A DNA stretch of 6,222 nucleotides from Chloroflexota bacterium (GCA_022565015.1 JADFKI010000223.1:1-6222); one strand, 5' to 3'; shown: positions 1 through 6,222, counted from the stretch's first letter. Numbers and translations: made by a program. Notes: generated by a model not told the origin, from the sequence alone.

Positions 1-326
1 GCAACGCGGGCGGCATCACGGAGCTGAAGAATATCGCTACGATCGCCGAGCCTCAGCACATCGCGATGGCGCCGCACAACACCAACGCGGCCGTCGGCAC
101 GGTCGCCAGCATGCACCTGGACGCATCGATGCCCAACTTCCTGATCCAGGAGTACCACGCGGAGTTCTACGAGCCGCACTACTTCGAGGTATTCGACGGC
201 CTGCCCCGACAGAAGGACGGCTACGTCGAGCTGCCCAAGGGGCCCGGCCTCGGTCTGACATTCAACGAGGAGGTGGCCGACGCTCACCCATACATACCGG
301 CGGGCCACAAAGCGCGGGGGATTTGA
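1..326 (+). CDS. Enolase-superfamily (mandelate racemase/muconate lactonizing) dehydratase, C-terminal end, galactonate-dehydratase-like
   Basis: Only the 3' end is present; the reading frame starts at position 3 and gives 107 residues before TGA at 324-326. Seen: GGITELKNIA, then MAPHN (His at visible residue 25), then a helix ending FLIQEYH, and near the end KGPGLGLTFNEE. In DgoD-type galactonate dehydratases this pattern closes the (beta/alpha)8 barrel: the APH histidine is the general acid that helps expel water, and PGLGxxxxEE is part of the C-terminal return to the capping domain. Such cytosolic, Mg-dependent enzymes dehydrate sugar acids to 2-keto-3-deoxy acids. The metal ligands lie upstream of the window, so the exact substrate cannot be assigned. 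The next gene is convergent, 50 bp away. The superfamily is secure; galactonate as substrate is only a family-level guess. Confidence 0.88.
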   Translation, partial: NAGGITELKNIATIAEPQHIAMAPHNTNAAVGTVASMHLDASMPNFLIQEYHAEFYEPHYFEVFDGLPRQKDGYVELPKGPGLGLTFNEEVADAHPYIPAGHKARGI

Positions 327-376
327 TTTCTCCATGAATTGCGCCTTCGAAGCCTCGTCAAGTGTTCTGCGTTTTA

Positions 377-3370
377 CTAAGGCACAAGCCCATTGCGGTT
401 TGCGTACGTGGCGGCCTCCGCCCTGTTGGAGGAGTCGGTCTTAGAGAAGATGTTGCTGACATGGCGAGCGACGGTGTTCAGCGCTATGAAGAGTTGTTCG
501 CCGATTTCGCGGTTACTTCTGCCTGCGGCGATTAGCTTCAGTACGTCCACCTCGCGTTCCGTCAGGCCGTCTGGATACCTGGGAGCGGAAGCCGGCTGGG
601 ACTCAACTAACTCTCCCAAAGCTGTCGCCTTCATTATGAGGGGACGCATGCCAAGCTCATTAGAGATTTCCAGGGCTTCGTCCAGGAGGGCAAGCGCATC
701 ACTCCGTTCTCCCTGAGCGTGTCGAAGAGTAGCGTAGTCGTAGCATGTCCAGGCGAGCTCGGGTCTATAGCCCGCCTTACGGCAATAGGCCAGAGCTTCC
801 TCGAAGTGGACCTGTGCGTCGTCGAGGTGGCTCATAGTTTGGGCAAGGAGGCCGAGGATGTGGTCCACTCCGAAAAGTGCGGGGCCAAATGTGCCTTTAT
901 CTAGTGCCAAGGCCGAATAGTGCTCGGCGGCGGCGGCCGTGTCCTTTCTTAACACTGCGACCACCGCTGCACAGCGATCGATCCAGAGACTCCGGAGCGA
1001 ATGAGTCGAGGGCTCTCCGGCGACTAGTGCCGCCGAATCCAGGTATTCGTTATTGTCCGTTTCATATGCAGCTCTTGTTAACCAAGAAATCATATAAATC
1101 ACAGCATTCGGGTCACTGGAATGTTCTTCAACCAGAAGCTGCATACTTTCAGCATCGCTACTCTGCAAACTCATCCAGGCCTTGAGGCCAAGCACCCCTC
1201 CGTTTTGCGGCAAGATTTTCAGGGCTTTGTCAGCTAGTTCATTGGCTTTCGACCAATGCCCTTGGTAAGCAGCACAGTCAGCACTAATTAACAGGCCACG
1301 CACATGGCCGTCACGCTGATGTAGCATATCTGCGGCTTGGAGTGTAGCATCCGCATGAAACCGTGCCCTATCAGGCTCACCGACAATCAATAAGGCCTGT
1401 GCGATAGCAAATTGCGCTCGTTGCTCTGACTGAATATCGTCCGTGCGATGTACGATCTCTATGGCCTGGAGTCCGGCATCGATTGCTTCCAGGGGTCGAT
1501 GATCATTTAATAAAGGGCGTATTAGGCAGACGAGACTCAGTGCCTCGAGAACTTCGTCACTCTCACGCCTAGCGATTGTCATCGCTTCCATCGCGGCGTT
1601 GAGACTTCCTTTGATGTCGGTAGACTCGAAAATCAAGGCACTTGCGCGTTTGGAGAACAGATAACCCGCCTGTAGCGAATCTCTGGGCACGAGCTCGATG
1701 GCCCGCGCGAATAGTTCTGCCGCCCCTTTAATTAGGTACAATATTGGAATAGGGTGAATCGCCACATTTACGGCCTCCTCGATGTCCCCCTTTCCCACGT
1801 AGTACTCGAAGGTTTGTGACAGGATATCCCATGCTTTTTGGGCTCCATTAGGAATGCCTACCATCTGAGCCATCGCGCGTCCGATACCAAACTTGATCAC
1901 CGCGAGTTGGTCGTCCATGGCCTGATCTTCTCTGGCATCAAGCGCCCTCTGGAAGTGGGCGAATGCATCCTCCCAGGCATAGGATTCCAGAAATTGCTCT
2001 CCTGCCAAGATCGAGTAGCGCAGCAGTTTTTCGGGCCCAATCATTGCCTCAGCTTCGGCGGCGTGGTAGGCCAGCTCGACGGCGTGAACTTCTATATCGC
2101 CGCTGTAAAGCTTCTCAAACATTTCAATGACATGAGAATGCAGCCTGACTTTACGCGTAGTCGACAGCTCACCTGCCAAAGTCTGCTGTATCAAGGCGTG
2201 TGTGAACCGGTACATTCCGATTCCACCCTCCACCTCTTCAATCACATACCCCCTTGCCGCCTCTTCCAAGACCCCTAGCATCTCATCTTCCGAGAGGCCA
2301 TCAACCAGTCGGTCGAGCTGCTGAATGTTAAACTCCCTGCCGATCACTGAAGCAGTCGTCAATACCTGGTTGCACTTCTCTGATAACCGACTCAACCGCC
2401 TTCCAATGGCGTCCCTTATGCCCTCGGGAATGCGAACGTCCCAGCTCTGTCCCTCCTCGAATCCTTCCAGTTTCAGAAGCCTCACCACCTCCGTAACGAA
2501 TAGGGGGTTGCCCTCAGTCCTGGCATGCACGGCATCGACCAGGTCAGAGGACACACTAGTGTCGGCGTTGATCTCGATGAATCTCCTCACCTCCTCCAAT
2601 GTCATGCCCCGAAGCTGAACTCTCTGGAATAGGTGCTCACGAATTAGGTTGCCGAGGGTCTGTGACAAGGGGTGGCTTCGGGACACGTCTACGTCCCGAT
2701 AAGTGCCCAGCACAAGGATGTGACTCCGCTCAAGCTCCGGAGCCAGGAACTCCAGCAGGAGCAGGGAGGTCTTGTCAGCCCAGTGGAGGTTATCGAGAAT
2801 GAGAACCAGCGGGCGTCCACCTGAAGTGGAAGAGGCATTTTTCAGGAAGGTGGTTATGGAATCGAACAGCCGGAAACGGGCAGCCGAAGGTTCAAGTGAA
2901 GGTGGGGGTTGCAGGTCTGGAAGCTTCTGTCTTAGCTGCGGAACGATTTCAGCGATATCGGCAGCCCCAGCATCCATGACTGACTCGATGTTTTCAGGTT
3001 CTTCGTCCTGGATGTAAGTTCGAATTGGCTGTACCCAGGGCCAGTATGGCGGAGCACCCTCACCCTCGTAGCAGCGACCCCACAGCACCCGAGCGCCCCG
3101 CTGTTCTGCAATGACGGCAAGCTCCTGGGCAATACGTGTCTTTCCTATGCCCGGCTCGCCGACCAGCATGACGAGGCGACCTCGGCCACCGAGGGCATGG
3201 TCAAGGGCGGTAATAAGCTCGCCCATCTCCTGGCGGCGGCCCACGAAGTCGTGGCTGGTTTGCAAATCGGAAATTGCAGCTTCGCTGGCGGGCATTTCAA
3301 GCCTTCCACCGCATCTACCGCAAAAAGACATTGCGGAAGCGTTATCCTGGTCACAGCTTGGGCATTGCAT
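377..3370 (-). CDS. Large LuxR-family regulator: zinc ribbon, STAND ATPase, TPR-like region, LuxR HTH
   Basis: A 997-residue cytosolic transcription regulator resembling the MalT/LAL class. Domains seen: one zinc ribbon with Cys 3, 6, 17 and 20; FVGRRQEM at 42-49; Walker A GEPGIGKT at 71-78; WGRCYEGEGAPPYWPW at 97-112; Walker B ending at Asp193 in LDNLHWAD; GTYRD at 222-226; TEGNPLFV at 285-292, a STAND GxP-type motif; FTHALIQQTL at 389-398. A helical TPR-like stretch follows (about 430-925), then a LuxR HTH at 936-997 (LTEREVDVLK, LNTVARHVSNIF). Known for the class: ligand and ATP binding drive oligomerisation and promoter activation; the ligand and targets here are unknown. An in-frame TTG start at 3427 would add 19 residues, but that TTG lies in the -35 box, whereas ATG 3370 has a good Shine-Dalgarno and begins right at the zinc ribbon. 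The middle of the gene is unusually AT-rich. No receiver domain, cyclase domain or membrane segment is seen. Confidence 0.93.
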   Translation of the reverse strand: MQCPSCDQDNASAMSFCGRCGGRLEMPASEAAISDLQTSHDFVGRRQEMGELITALDHALGGRGRLVMLVGEPGIGKTRIAQELAVIAEQRGARVLWGRCYEGEGAPPYWPWVQPIRTYIQDEEPENIESVMDAGAADIAEIVPQLRQKLPDLQPPPSLEPSAARFRLFDSITTFLKNASSTSGGRPLVLILDNLHWADKTSLLLLEFLAPELERSHILVLGTYRDVDVSRSHPLSQTLGNLIREHLFQRVQLRGMTLEEVRRFIEINADTSVSSDLVDAVHARTEGNPLFVTEVVRLLKLEGFEEGQSWDVRIPEGIRDAIGRRLSRLSEKCNQVLTTASVIGREFNIQQLDRLVDGLSEDEMLGVLEEAARGYVIEEVEGGIGMYRFTHALIQQTLAGELSTTRKVRLHSHVIEMFEKLYSGDIEVHAVELAYHAAEAEAMIGPEKLLRYSILAGEQFLESYAWEDAFAHFQRALDAREDQAMDDQLAVIKFGIGRAMAQMVGIPNGAQKAWDILSQTFEYYVGKGDIEEAVNVAIHPIPILYLIKGAAELFARAIELVPRDSLQAGYLFSKRASALIFESTDIKGSLNAAMEAMTIARRESDEVLEALSLVCLIRPLLNDHRPLEAIDAGLQAIEIVHRTDDIQSEQRAQFAIAQALLIVGEPDRARFHADATLQAADMLHQRDGHVRGLLISADCAAYQGHWSKANELADKALKILPQNGGVLGLKAWMSLQSSDAESMQLLVEEHSSDPNAVIYMISWLTRAAYETDNNEYLDSAALVAGEPSTHSLRSLWIDRCAAVVAVLRKDTAAAAEHYSALALDKGTFGPALFGVDHILGLLAQTMSHLDDAQVHFEEALAYCRKAGYRPELAWTCYDYATLRHAQGERSDALALLDEALEISNELGMRPLIMKATALGELVESQPASAPRYPDGLTEREVDVLKLIAAGRSNREIGEQLFIALNTVARHVSNIFSKTDSSNRAEAATYANRNGLVP

Positions 3371-3377
3371 AGCGTCG

Positions 3378-3384
3378 CCTTTCT
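3378..3384 (-). promoter_or_regulatory. Ribosome binding site of the LuxR-family regulator
   Basis: Read on the minus strand, AGAAAGG sits 7 nt before ATG 3370. It is complementary to the 16S 3' end and decides the start codon in favour of ATG 3370 over the in-frame TTG at 3427. Confidence 0.6.
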
Positions 3385-3398
3385 CACTAGTGGGTGTG

Positions 3399-3427
3399 AG
3401 TCTAGCAGCGGCATTCAGGAGCGTCAA
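3399..3427 (-). promoter_or_regulatory. Candidate sigma70-type promoter of the LuxR-family regulator
   Basis: On the minus strand: TTGACG (3427-3422, five of six consensus bases), a 17-bp spacer, then TAGACT (3404-3399, four of six). Transcription would begin near 3391-3393, giving a leader of about 22 nt that contains the Shine-Dalgarno. The first three bases of the -35 box are the TTG that could be mistaken for a start codon. Expression of tsaD, divergent from here, must start within the same roughly 100 bp, so the two promoters probably interfere. Confidence 0.55.
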
Positions 3428-3468
3428 CCAAAGCCTAGAAAGGCCTACGAGCCGTCGTAAATGGTAAT

Positions 3469-4506
3469 ATGAAAAGCATGAAAATACTGGGCATCGAGAC
3501 GTCTTGCGACGAGACGGCCGCTTCCGTCATCGAGAACGGACGCACCATACTGTCCAACGTGATCGCCTCGCAGGCGGAGATGCACGCGAAATACGGCGGC
3601 ATCGTGCCGGAGGTGGCGTCGCGTCAGCACATGGTCACGATCATACCCGTCCTGCAGCAGTCCCTGGAAGAGGCCGGCATGTTGGCCCGGGACCTGGACG
3701 GCGTGGCGGTGACATACGGGCCCGGCCTCGCGGGCTCCTTGCTCATCGGCGTCAACGCGGCCAAGGGCCTCGCCCTGGCCGATGAGCTGCCCTTCATCGG
3801 CCTGAACCACCTCGAGGGGCACATATACGCCTCCTGGCTGGAGGAGCTGGACCCCGAGGGCAGGCCGGGGTTTCCGTTGATGTGCCTCATCGCCTCCGGG
3901 GGTCACACCGACCTCATCCTCATGAAGGGCCACGGCAGGTTTAAGCTGGTGGGCCGAACGCGGGACGACGCGGCTGGGGAGGCCTTCGACAAGGCCGCGC
4001 GAGTCCTGGGCCTGGGATTTCCGGGAGGGCCTGAGATTCAGCGCGTGTCGTCCGAAAGCAGGGGAGTCGAGCCTCGCTTCACACGGCCGAGGATAAAGGA
4101 CTCACTGGACTTCAGCTTTAGCGGCCTGAAGTCGGCGGTGATGCGGCGGGCGGAAGAACGGGGAATCTATCCGCCTCAGGCGGGAGACTCCGAACCGGAC
4201 CCCGCCAAGGTGGCCGACATCGCGAAGGCCTTCCAGGAGGCCATTGTCGATTCGATGGTGCAGCACACCACGCAGGCGGCCAAAGACCACAACGTGAGGG
4301 GCGTTCTTCTGGGCGGCGGAGTCGCGGCAAACACCCTGCTAAGAGAGGAGATGAAGTCTCGTTCGCCGGTGGAGGTTATCGTTCCGCGACCAGGGCTGTG
4401 CACGGACAACGGCGCGATGATCGGAGCGGCGGCGTACTTTCACATGCGCCAGGGCAAGTCCTACCAGTGGGACATGGACGTCGTGCCTAATCTCAGGCTG
4501 GGATGA
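3469..4506 (+). CDS. tsaD: tRNA N6-adenosine threonylcarbamoyltransferase TsaD
   Basis: Complete TsaD/Gcp/Kae1/OSGEP protein, 345 residues (family about 330-345). Working with TsaB and TsaE in the cytosol, it transfers the threonylcarbamoyl group made by TsaC/TsaC2 to N6 of A37 in tRNAs reading ANN codons. Seen in order: LGIETSCDET at 7-16 (ASKHA phosphate loop), YGPGLAGSLLIG at 83-94, metal ligands His114 and His118 in NHLEGH, IASGGHTD at 141-148, RDDAAGEAFDKAARVLG at 165-181, DFSFSGLKSA at 214-223, GGGVAAN at 282-288, and metal ligand Asp313 in CTDNGAM. No key residue is missing. Most homologues begin at the equivalent of Met4 (ATG at 3478), so that start is at least as likely; neither start has a clear Shine-Dalgarno. 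Codons are GC-rich, unlike the divergent regulator. TsaB, TsaC and TsaE are not in the window. Confidence 0.97.
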   Translation: MKSMKILGIETSCDETAASVIENGRTILSNVIASQAEMHAKYGGIVPEVASRQHMVTIIPVLQQSLEEAGMLARDLDGVAVTYGPGLAGSLLIGVNAAKGLALADELPFIGLNHLEGHIYASWLEELDPEGRPGFPLMCLIASGGHTDLILMKGHGRFKLVGRTRDDAAGEAFDKAARVLGLGFPGGPEIQRVSSESRGVEPRFTRPRIKDSLDFSFSGLKSAVMRRAEERGIYPPQAGDSEPDPAKVADIAKAFQEAIVDSMVQHTTQAAKDHNVRGVLLGGGVAANTLLREEMKSRSPVEVIVPRPGLCTDNGAMIGAAAYFHMRQGKSYQWDMDVVPNLRLG

Positions 4507-4521
4507 TGGCCTGACTGGCGC

Positions 4522-5064
4522 CTACCTCGGCGCGAACTTGCCGGGGTCCTGCGCTCCCTTGCTTCCGCTCTGCTTCATTCGGAAGAGGCGGTTGATGAAG
4601 AAGTAGACGTTCTCGTAGGAGTCGCCTTCACCCTTCAGCTCGACCTTGAACTGGGAAGAGCTGGTCTTGAACGTCGCAACCGACGTGCCCGCGGACATCA
4701 GGTGGTCTGCGATGAGGTATACGCCCATGAGGGCCACGATGATTCCCGACGCCACGGAGCCGATGGGGTTGTCGATGACCCTCCACAGCAGCAAGGCGAC
4801 GATGAAGGACAGGCCCGACCAGACGTAGACGCCCAGTCCGGCACGCTCGCTGAATATCTCGACGGTGCTGATGTCGTCGACGGACGCGAAGACGGCGGTC
4901 CGTCGTTTTCCCGTGCCGTTGAGATGGATGACCCTGCTGTCCGTCAGCAGGAGGACTTCCGGACTCTCGTCCTTTTCACCACCAAGAGCCAGCGTGATGG
5001 AAGAGTCGATGCGCTCCCCCTCCATTAGCTGTACGTCATCGAAGCCGTGCCTAGCGATTTCCAC
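4522..5064 (-). CDS. Putative small membrane protein: PH-like domain interrupted by a two-helix hairpin
   Basis: Not a gene I can name. The 180-residue product starts with a polar strand-rich segment (about 15-72) containing VLLLTDSRVIHLNG and then SVDDISTVEI. This looks like bacterial PH-like (bPH/YdbT-type) domains, where a strand reading LTxxRv is followed later by a basic-to-polar strand and an IxxVE strand. Two hydrophobic helices follow, about 77-97 and 101-122, separated by a tight DNP turn. After them comes a soluble tail with a strand (ATFKTSSSQFKVELKG) and a helix (SYENVYFFINRLFRM) that could complete the PH fold. Both ends would then face the same side, probably the cytoplasm. There is no signal peptide. 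The start is GTG with a GGGGG motif 5 nt upstream; an in-frame stop lies 11 codons upstream with no ATG between. The stop lies 15 bp from that of tsaD, convergently. Coding is likely, function unknown. Confidence 0.8.
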   Translation of the reverse strand: MEIARHGFDDVQLMEGERIDSSITLALGGEKDESPEVLLLTDSRVIHLNGTGKRRTAVFASVDDISTVEIFSERAGLGVYVWSGLSFIVALLLWRVIDNPIGSVASGIIVALMGVYLIADHLMSAGTSVATFKTSSSQFKVELKGEGDSYENVYFFINRLFRMKQSGSKGAQDPGKFAPR

Positions 5065-5068
5065 GAAT

Positions 5069-5074
5069 ACCCCC
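5069..5074 (-). promoter_or_regulatory. Ribosome binding site of the PH-like membrane protein
   Basis: On the minus strand, GGGGGT ends 4 nt before the GTG at 5064 (the G run alone is 5 nt away). It supports this GTG as the start over the later in-frame ATG (residue 14), which has no purine-rich site ahead of it. Confidence 0.45.
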
Positions 5075-5101
5075 GAGCCTGCGTTACGCTGATTCTAACC
5101 C

Positions 5102-5110
5102 ATCATACCA
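5102..5110 (-). promoter_or_regulatory. Extended -10 promoter element for the PH-like membrane protein
   Basis: Minus strand TGGTATGAT: a TGn extension plus TATGAT, five of six matches to TATAAT. No good -35 hexamer sits at 16-18 bp, which fits an extended -10 promoter. Predicted start near 5095 gives a leader of about 30 nt that includes the GGGGGT site. Confidence 0.4.
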
Positions 5111-5235
5111 GACCCGTCGCAAGGGAAATCCGGCCCCCAAGTGGACCGGTGCTATACAGGATATTCTGCACTCTCCGGTCTTCGCCAGCTCCCGGCATAG
5201 GGAAGCAATATTTTCCAGGTCCGGCGCATCGAATT

Positions 5236-5264
5236 GGCGCCGGTCGGGGCTCGCCGTCGGCGCC
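5236..5264 (+). repeat. GC-rich inverted repeat directly upstream of a candidate -35 box
   Basis: GGCGCCG (5236-5242) and its exact complement CGGCGCC (5258-5264) flank a 15-nt centre. Inside it, CGG (5245-5247) and CCG (5254-5256) can pair as well, giving about 10 GC pairs with small bulges. No T-run follows on the plus strand, so it is a poor intrinsic terminator. Its position directly against the TTGTTG at 5265 suggests an operator or a DNA-structural element; this is inference. Confidence 0.45.
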
Positions 5265-5292
5265 TTGTTGGACTGTACGGAACGCGTATGAT
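5265..5292 (+). promoter_or_regulatory. Candidate promoter of the aldolase-like gene
   Basis: TTGTTG (5265-5270, three of six), a 16-bp spacer, and TATGAT (5287-5292, five of six). Transcription would start near 5299, leaving a leader of about 47 nt before ATG 5346. The -35 match is weak, so it may depend on an activator. Confidence 0.35.
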
Positions 5293-5335
5293 ATTCTCGT
5301 GGCTGTCGTTATGGGAAATACGATTTCTGAATTCT

Positions 5336-5339
5336 GGAG
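5336..5339 (+). promoter_or_regulatory. Ribosome binding site of the aldolase-like gene
   Basis: GGAG lies 6 nt ahead of ATG 5346. The translation beginning there starts shortly before the family's opening motif DTPALVVDLD, so start and frame agree. Confidence 0.6.
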
Positions 5340-5345
5340 ACGCAT

Positions 5346-6222
5346 ATGGAACGTCCCGTTCTAAAACCCGTCGGAACGCCGGTCGAGGAGCTCGACACCC
5401 CGGCATTGGTAGTGGACCTAGATGTCCTCGAAAAGAACATCGAGACGGTCCACTCGTTTTTTAAGGGCAGCCAGGCAAAGCTAAGGCCTCACGTGGAGGC
5501 CCACAGATGCCCGGCCATCGCGCACAAGCAGCTGGCGGCGGCGGGGACGGTCGGAGGCATATCGGTCGGAAACGTGGGCGTGGCGGAGGTGTTCGCACAG
5601 CAGGGCTTCAGCGACATATTCGTCGCCGGCGAGATCGTCACCTCTCAGAAGATCACTCGGCTGTGCGCTCTGGCGCGTTCAGCCAGGATCACGGTGGCCG
5701 TGGACGACCCGGGCAACGTGAGAGACCTGTCGGACGCGGCGCGCGCCGGCGGAGTCGGCCTCGATGTCGTCGTGGACGTCAACACGGGCCTGAATCTATG
5801 CGGCGTGGAGCCCGGACAGCCCGCCCTGGAGCTGGCGAAGGTCGTGGCCGGTTCGGAGGGACTCACCTTTACCGGGCTGATGTCCATCGAGCGAGCAGTA
5901 TCCGATAAGGACGCCGCCAAACAGGCCGAAAGCTCCAAGCAGAGCATTCAGAGGCTCCTGGACACCAGGGAGCTCTTGGAATCGAACGGCCTGAGCGTTG
6001 ACATCGTCAGCATCGGCGGCACGCACGACTACGAGATCGCGGGCGCCACCGCCGGCGTCACCGAGGTCCCCGCCGGGGCCTATGCGCTGATGGACGCCCA
6101 GTATAAGCCCTCTCGACCTCAGCTAGCCCCTGCGGCAAAAGTGATGGCGACGGTTACCAGCAGGCCCGAGCCGGGCACTGTCATACTGGACTCGGGAAAG
6201 AAGGCCATCGGCGACGACACGG
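5346..6222 (+). CDS. D-threonine aldolase / D-serine dehydratase (DSD1)-like protein, 5' part, with altered PLP site
   Basis: Open from ATG 5346 to the window end (292 codons, no stop); the C-terminal part is missing. The order matches the alanine-racemase-type barrel of the DTA/DSD1 family: DTPALVVDLDVLEKNI at 17-32, LRPHVEAHRCP at 46-56, GGISVGNVGVAEVF at 70-83, VAVDDPGNV at 117-125, VVVDVNTGLNLCGVEPG at 141-157, GLMSIERAV at 177-185, SIGGTHDYEIAG at 222-233 and TEVPAGAYALMDAQY at 239-253. Known members use PLP on a lysine in an RPHxKxHK motif and a metal in the C-terminal domain to cleave or dehydrate D-3-hydroxy amino acids. Here both lysines are replaced (Glu51, Arg54), and other usually conserved cofactor contacts differ. 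The fold is clear, but activity is doubtful; it may be a pseudoenzyme or have a new role. The C-terminal metal site cannot be seen. Composition matches tsaD, with no frameshift, so it does not look like a decayed gene. Confidence 0.85.
   Translation, partial: MERPVLKPVGTPVEELDTPALVVDLDVLEKNIETVHSFFKGSQAKLRPHVEAHRCPAIAHKQLAAAGTVGGISVGNVGVAEVFAQQGFSDIFVAGEIVTSQKITRLCALARSARITVAVDDPGNVRDLSDAARAGGVGLDVVVDVNTGLNLCGVEPGQPALELAKVVAGSEGLTFTGLMSIERAVSDKDAAKQAESSKQSIQRLLDTRELLESNGLSVDIVSIGGTHDYEIAGATAGVTEVPAGAYALMDAQYKPSRPQLAPAAKVMATVTSRPEPGTVILDSGKKAIGDDT

Noticed and set aside
327..376. Terminator between the dehydratase end and the regulator
   Set aside because: Only the 8-bp palindrome CTTCGAAG is seen, with no loop or T-run; nothing else stands out in this gap.
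2325..3467. Plus-strand open frames opposite the regulator gene
   Set aside because: They lie antisense to well-conserved ATPase and zinc-ribbon motifs and show no recognisable domain or start signal.
3461..3472. Three-codon upstream frame whose TGA overlaps ATG 3469 of tsaD, as translational coupling
   Set aside because: No ribosome site precedes it and the real tsaD start may be 3478; too short to support.
3445..3933. 162-codon minus-strand frame opposite tsaD
   Set aside because: Composition is typical of a GC-rich shadow frame; it overlaps invariant TsaD motifs on the other strand.
4518..4533. GCGCC/GGCGC hairpin between the convergent tsaD and PH-like genes as a bidirectional terminator
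   Set aside because: The stem is only 5 bp, overlaps the stop codon of the minus-strand gene, and has no T-run on either side.
5130..5149. Imperfect palindrome CCGG...CCGG as an operator
   Set aside because: Mismatches interrupt the arms after four bases and the centre is too small; GC-rich chance pairing explains it.
5311..5364. Short frame MGNTISEFWRRIWNVPF overlapping the start of the aldolase-like gene, as a possible leader peptide
   Set aside because: No Shine-Dalgarno, no regulatory amino-acid run, and it can be explained by chance in the leader.

Overview
The window looks like ordinary chromosomal DNA from a free-living, high-GC bacterium. The likeliest source is a Chloroflexota lineage such as Dehalococcoidia or SAR202. 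This is inference: it rests on the LuxR tail of the large regulator, the galactonate-dehydratase-like enolase-superfamily end, the D-threonine-aldolase/DSD1-like gene, and frequent ATA (Ile) and AGG (Arg) codons in a GC-rich background. No rRNA, tRNA, CRISPR array, insertion sequence or phage gene is visible.

Layout. (1) Positions 1-326 (+) hold the last 107 codons of an enolase-superfamily dehydratase. (2) Positions 377-3370 (-) hold a 997-residue regulator: N-terminal zinc ribbon, STAND-type ATPase, long TPR-like region, C-terminal LuxR helix-turn-helix. It converges on gene 1 with a 50-bp gap. (3) Positions 3469-4506 (+) hold a complete tsaD for tRNA t6A synthesis, divergent from the regulator. 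(4) Positions 4522-5064 (-) hold a 180-residue protein with a PH-like fold split by a two-helix membrane hairpin, converging on tsaD with only 15 bp between stops. (5) A 281-bp divergent intergenic region carries candidate promoters for both flanking genes and a GC-rich inverted repeat. (6) From 5346 (+) to the window end runs the first 292 codons of a D-threonine aldolase / DSD1-like protein.

The genes alternate strand and do not form an operon, so no joint pathway is implied. Genes 1 and 6 belong to families acting on sugar acids and D-amino or hydroxy-amino acids, and tsaD is housekeeping.

The best observations are these. The C-terminal aldolase-like gene appears to have lost the PLP-binding lysine and several other cofactor-contact residues while staying open. 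The regulator's promoter can be read directly, and its -35 box contains the TTG that would otherwise be taken as the start codon. The regulator's middle is much more AT-rich than its neighbours. tsaD lacks a Shine-Dalgarno and may be leaderless. I see no clearly new multi-gene system.
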